From NCBI GenBank assembly GCA_937952455.1, contig CALFYU010000650.1, positions 1-6,330 on the forward strand: a stretch of 6,330 nucleotides of DNA, in the 5' to 3' direction. Of this stretch, positions 5,041-6,330 are shown piece by piece. A program made the position numbers and the translations under genes. The notes under the pieces are model-generated. The model saw only the letters and a program-made list of their open reading frames with translations. It was not told the origin of the DNA and did not search any database. The stretch comes from an uncultured Planctomycetaceae bacterium (lineage in GTDB: Bacteria > Planctomycetota > Planctomycetia > Planctomycetales > Planctomycetaceae). Every line of letters starts with the position of its first letter. Positions within the stretch are counted from its first letter, which is position 1.

Positions 5041-5877
5041 GTGGGGAAACGATTGAGTCTGACACATCTGCAAAACCGGCAAGAAACGGGATTGGACGTC
5101 GTCCGGCAAACGAGCTGGGTGGCGCTTGCGATCCTGTTCTGCGTCTTGGGCACCGGCTGTGTCGCGGCATCGTTCGTGGTGGATATTCCGGTGACGTGGC
5201 ACGTCTGGGCGGCCTATCTGCTGGTGGTCCCAGCGGTGGGCATGTTGCTGCTTTCGATGTTGTTCGTCGCCAAAGGCAAAGGCCGCGTGACGCGCTTACC
5301 ATTTTGGCTGGGGTTTGGGTTTATAGTGGGAGGCATCTCCTTCGATGTGTGGGCCACCTTGCTGCAATCTCCCGATCTAGCGCTGGAAGGGAACAAGGTC
5401 ATCACCACGCTGTTGTATACCGATCACGACCCGGATTTTATTTATGTCTACGGCTTAGGTCTGCAATCGATTTTGTGTTGCATCATGATCCTGTTGTGGG
5501 CTGGGTTCTTACGGCACCGCCATACCTGGTTTGACGATGTGATGAACCATGCGCCCGTGACGTATGCCGAGTTTCTCAAGGCGACGACCGGCGGCGGTCG
5601 ACTCTCCTGGCGGCAATACTTGATTCCGTGGCGGACGTCGGAGTTGCTGTGTGTGTACCACGTGTTGTTGTGGACGCTGCCGCCGATGTTGCTTTATGCC
5701 GCCGCATTTCGCTGGTACGCCGGTTTGGATTGGTTTGAGATTGTGCCGGGGCCCTATTCGCTTTTCGGCGTCCGGCTGACCGTCGGCATGGCGGCCTTGA
5801 TCTTCACCGCCTTCTTCGCCTGGCTGTATCGCGAATTCTCGACCCGCACGGCAAAGGTGCACGAGGCGGCGAAGTAA
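5041..5877 (+). CDS. Six-helix membrane protein of unknown function
   Basis: Encodes 278 residues from the GTG at 5041. An in-frame TTG at 5053 is a real alternative because GGGGA (5042-5046) lies 6 nt before it, while the GTG has no Shine-Dalgarno. Hydrophobic segments at about 25-47, 54-77, 87-108, 136-157, 201-223 and 240-263 predict six inner-membrane helices. Helix 3 and the loop after it carry a polar pattern, FDVWATLLQSPDLALEGNKV (101-120): Asp102, Thr106, Pro111-Asp112, Glu116 and Asn118. This recalls the DxxxT...ExN pattern of some small uncharacterised membrane families such as DUF5658, but I cannot assign it firmly. The loop at 158-199 is soluble and probably cytoplasmic (HRHTWFDD, GGGRLSWRQYLIPWRTSE). 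No transporter, kinase or protease signature is seen. It stands alone with its own promoter, divergent from xerD. The gene is almost certainly real, but its function is unknown. Confidence 0.85.
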   Translation: MGKRLSLTHLQNRQETGLDVVRQTSWVALAILFCVLGTGCVAASFVVDIPVTWHVWAAYLLVVPAVGMLLLSMLFVAKGKGRVTRLPFWLGFGFIVGGISFDVWATLLQSPDLALEGNKVITTLLYTDHDPDFIYVYGLGLQSILCCIMILLWAGFLRHRHTWFDDVMNHAPVTYAEFLKATTGGGRLSWRQYLIPWRTSELLCVYHVLLWTLPPMLLYAAAFRWYAGLDWFEIVPGPYSLFGVRLTVGMAALIFTAFFAWLYREFSTRTAKVHEAAK

Positions 5878-5885
5878 TTCGGCGA

Positions 5886-5897
5886 GTTGCGCGCAAC
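5886..5897. other. 12-bp perfect palindrome after the membrane-protein gene
   Basis: GTTGCGCGCAAC is fully self-complementary and begins 9 bases after the TAA stop (5875-5877). With no loop and no T-tract it is a poor intrinsic terminator. A protein-binding site or chance are the alternatives. Confidence 0.35.
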
Positions 5898-6018
5898 CAC
5901 ACGGCCTCAGTGGGCACGCTAGTGCGCGAGCTATGTCAACTCTCCTGTGCCGCTCAACGGAAGCCACGCTCTCAGGTTTCGCTGGCACCGAATTCAGCGT
6001 AAAGGTTCGCGCAGCTCC

Positions 6019-6034
6019 CCAAATTTACATTTGG
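6019..6034. promoter_or_regulatory. CCAAAT/ATTTGG dyad, possible operator
   Basis: CCAAAT-TTAC-ATTTGG is a perfect 6-bp inverted repeat of 16 bp, AT-rich in a GC-rich background, centred about 73 bp upstream of the -10 box at 6100-6105. The size and symmetry suit a dimeric helix-turn-helix regulator. Confidence 0.35.
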
Positions 6035-6096
6035 TCAATCCTGGCGGTGACCGAGCGAATAAATTGCGATTCAGTACGGACGCAGCGAATCGTGCC

Positions 6097-6105
6097 TGAT
6101 ATAAT
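6097..6105 (+). promoter_or_regulatory. Extended -10 promoter for the right-edge gene
   Basis: TGATATAAT matches the extended -10 consensus TGnTATAAT exactly, which can work without a -35; none is recognisable at 16-18 bp. Predicted start near 6112 gives a leader of about 71-77 nt before the gene starting at 6183 or 6189. Confidence 0.55.
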
Positions 6106-6143
6106 TCCGCCTAAGGCCGCGCCGTGCATCGTGGTCTGGGAGT

Positions 6144-6159
6144 CGCCGCTTTGGCGGCG
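6144..6159 (+). promoter_or_regulatory. GC-rich leader hairpin
   Basis: CGCCGC-TTTG-GCGGCG is a perfect 6-bp all-GC stem with a tetraloop, in the predicted 5' leader between the promoter at 6097 and the ribosome site (6166-6180). It may stabilise the mRNA or affect initiation. It is not followed by a T-run, so it is not an attenuator of standard form. Confidence 0.4.
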
Positions 6160-6182
6160 GGAAAACGAGGAACCAGAGGAAG

Positions 6183-6330
6183 ATGAGGATGAAGTTGCCA
6201 AACACCCTGCGGGCCGGCGGATTGATAATTGCCTTTTACGTTGCCGTCTGGTGCGGCGGATACGAAATGTTCCGCGGGGGCGCGACGCGTGCGGCGGAGT
6301 GCGCGAGCGCCGGGGCCCGGCCCGCCGCAT
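6183..6330 (+). CDS. Start of a secreted or membrane-anchored protein, truncated by the window
   Basis: An open frame from ATG 6183 (or the in-frame ATG 6189) runs to the window edge without a stop, giving 47-49 residues. AGAGGA at 6175-6180 is 8 nt before 6189 but only 2 before 6183, favouring 6189; CGAGGAA (6166-6172) could serve 6183. The N-terminus is basic (MRMKLPNTLR) and followed by a hydrophobic segment, GGLIIAFYVAVWCGGYEMF at about 12-30, so it is a signal peptide or membrane anchor. A charged Ala/Gly/Arg-rich stretch follows. No family can be named from this fragment. A promoter (6097-6105) and leader hairpin precede it, which supports a real gene. Confidence 0.6.
   Translation, partial: MRMKLPNTLRAGGLIIAFYVAVWCGGYEMFRGGATRAAECASAGARPAA

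Larger units (their letters stand above)
5878..6182. other. Intergenic spacer with palindromes and promoter
   Basis: This 305-bp stretch shows no credible gene; a minus-strand open frame over 6025-6330 is Arg/Ser-rich low complexity lying opposite the gene that starts at 6183/6189. It contains a 12-bp palindrome just after the preceding gene, a CCAAAT dyad, an extended -10 promoter and a leader hairpin, listed separately. No T-tract terminator was found. Confidence 0.6.

Noticed and set aside
4724..5056. Plus-strand open frame of 110 residues, and one of 84 residues at 4776-5030, in the divergent intergenic region
   Set aside because: Neither has a Shine-Dalgarno or recognisable motif, and both run over the inverted repeat and the promoter of the next gene.
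6025..6330. Minus-strand open frame of at least 101 residues at the right edge
   Set aside because: Arg/Ser low-complexity translation, opposite a signal-peptide-bearing plus-strand frame that has a promoter and ribosome site.

Overview
The window looks like chromosomal DNA of a planctomycete-type bacterium. This is inferred from gene content and style: moderately high GC, a secreted TPR protein next to a MotA/TolQ/ExbB-type channel gene whose product has its own signal peptide and Ala/Pro-rich linker, two consecutive ExbD genes, loosely packed genes and short GC-rich hairpin repeats. No rRNA or marker gene is present to settle the taxonomy.

Left half (27-3521, all + strand): a secreted TPR-repeat protein, then an ExbB/TolQ-like proton channel, then two ExbD/TolR-like proteins, each 164 residues and each with the proton-carrying Asp in its single membrane helix. 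The three channel genes form a plausible operon for a proton-motive-force-driven envelope machine of the Tol/Exb/Mot class. The TPR protein may be its periplasmic partner. No tonB, tolA or tolB is visible. A structured repeat locus (19-bp tandem units, a 9-bp-stem hairpin and GGGTGCC/GGCACCC ends) lies between the two exbD genes. A second copy of the tandem unit and hairpin follows exbD2.

Middle (3656-4606, - strand): a complete XerD-type tyrosine recombinase with all catalytic residues, convergent with the exbD genes. A 434-bp divergent intergenic region upstream of it (4607-5040) holds no convincing gene. It does hold a long-spaced inverted repeat, an A/T-rich hairpin, and a promoter with a perfect TATAAT for the gene to its right.

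Right part: a six-helix membrane protein of unknown function (5041-5877, +). A 305-bp spacer follows, with two palindromes, an extended -10 promoter and a leader hairpin. The window ends inside a further + strand gene that begins with a signal-peptide-like segment (from about 6183/6189). No CRISPR array, insertion sequence or tRNA/rRNA gene was seen.
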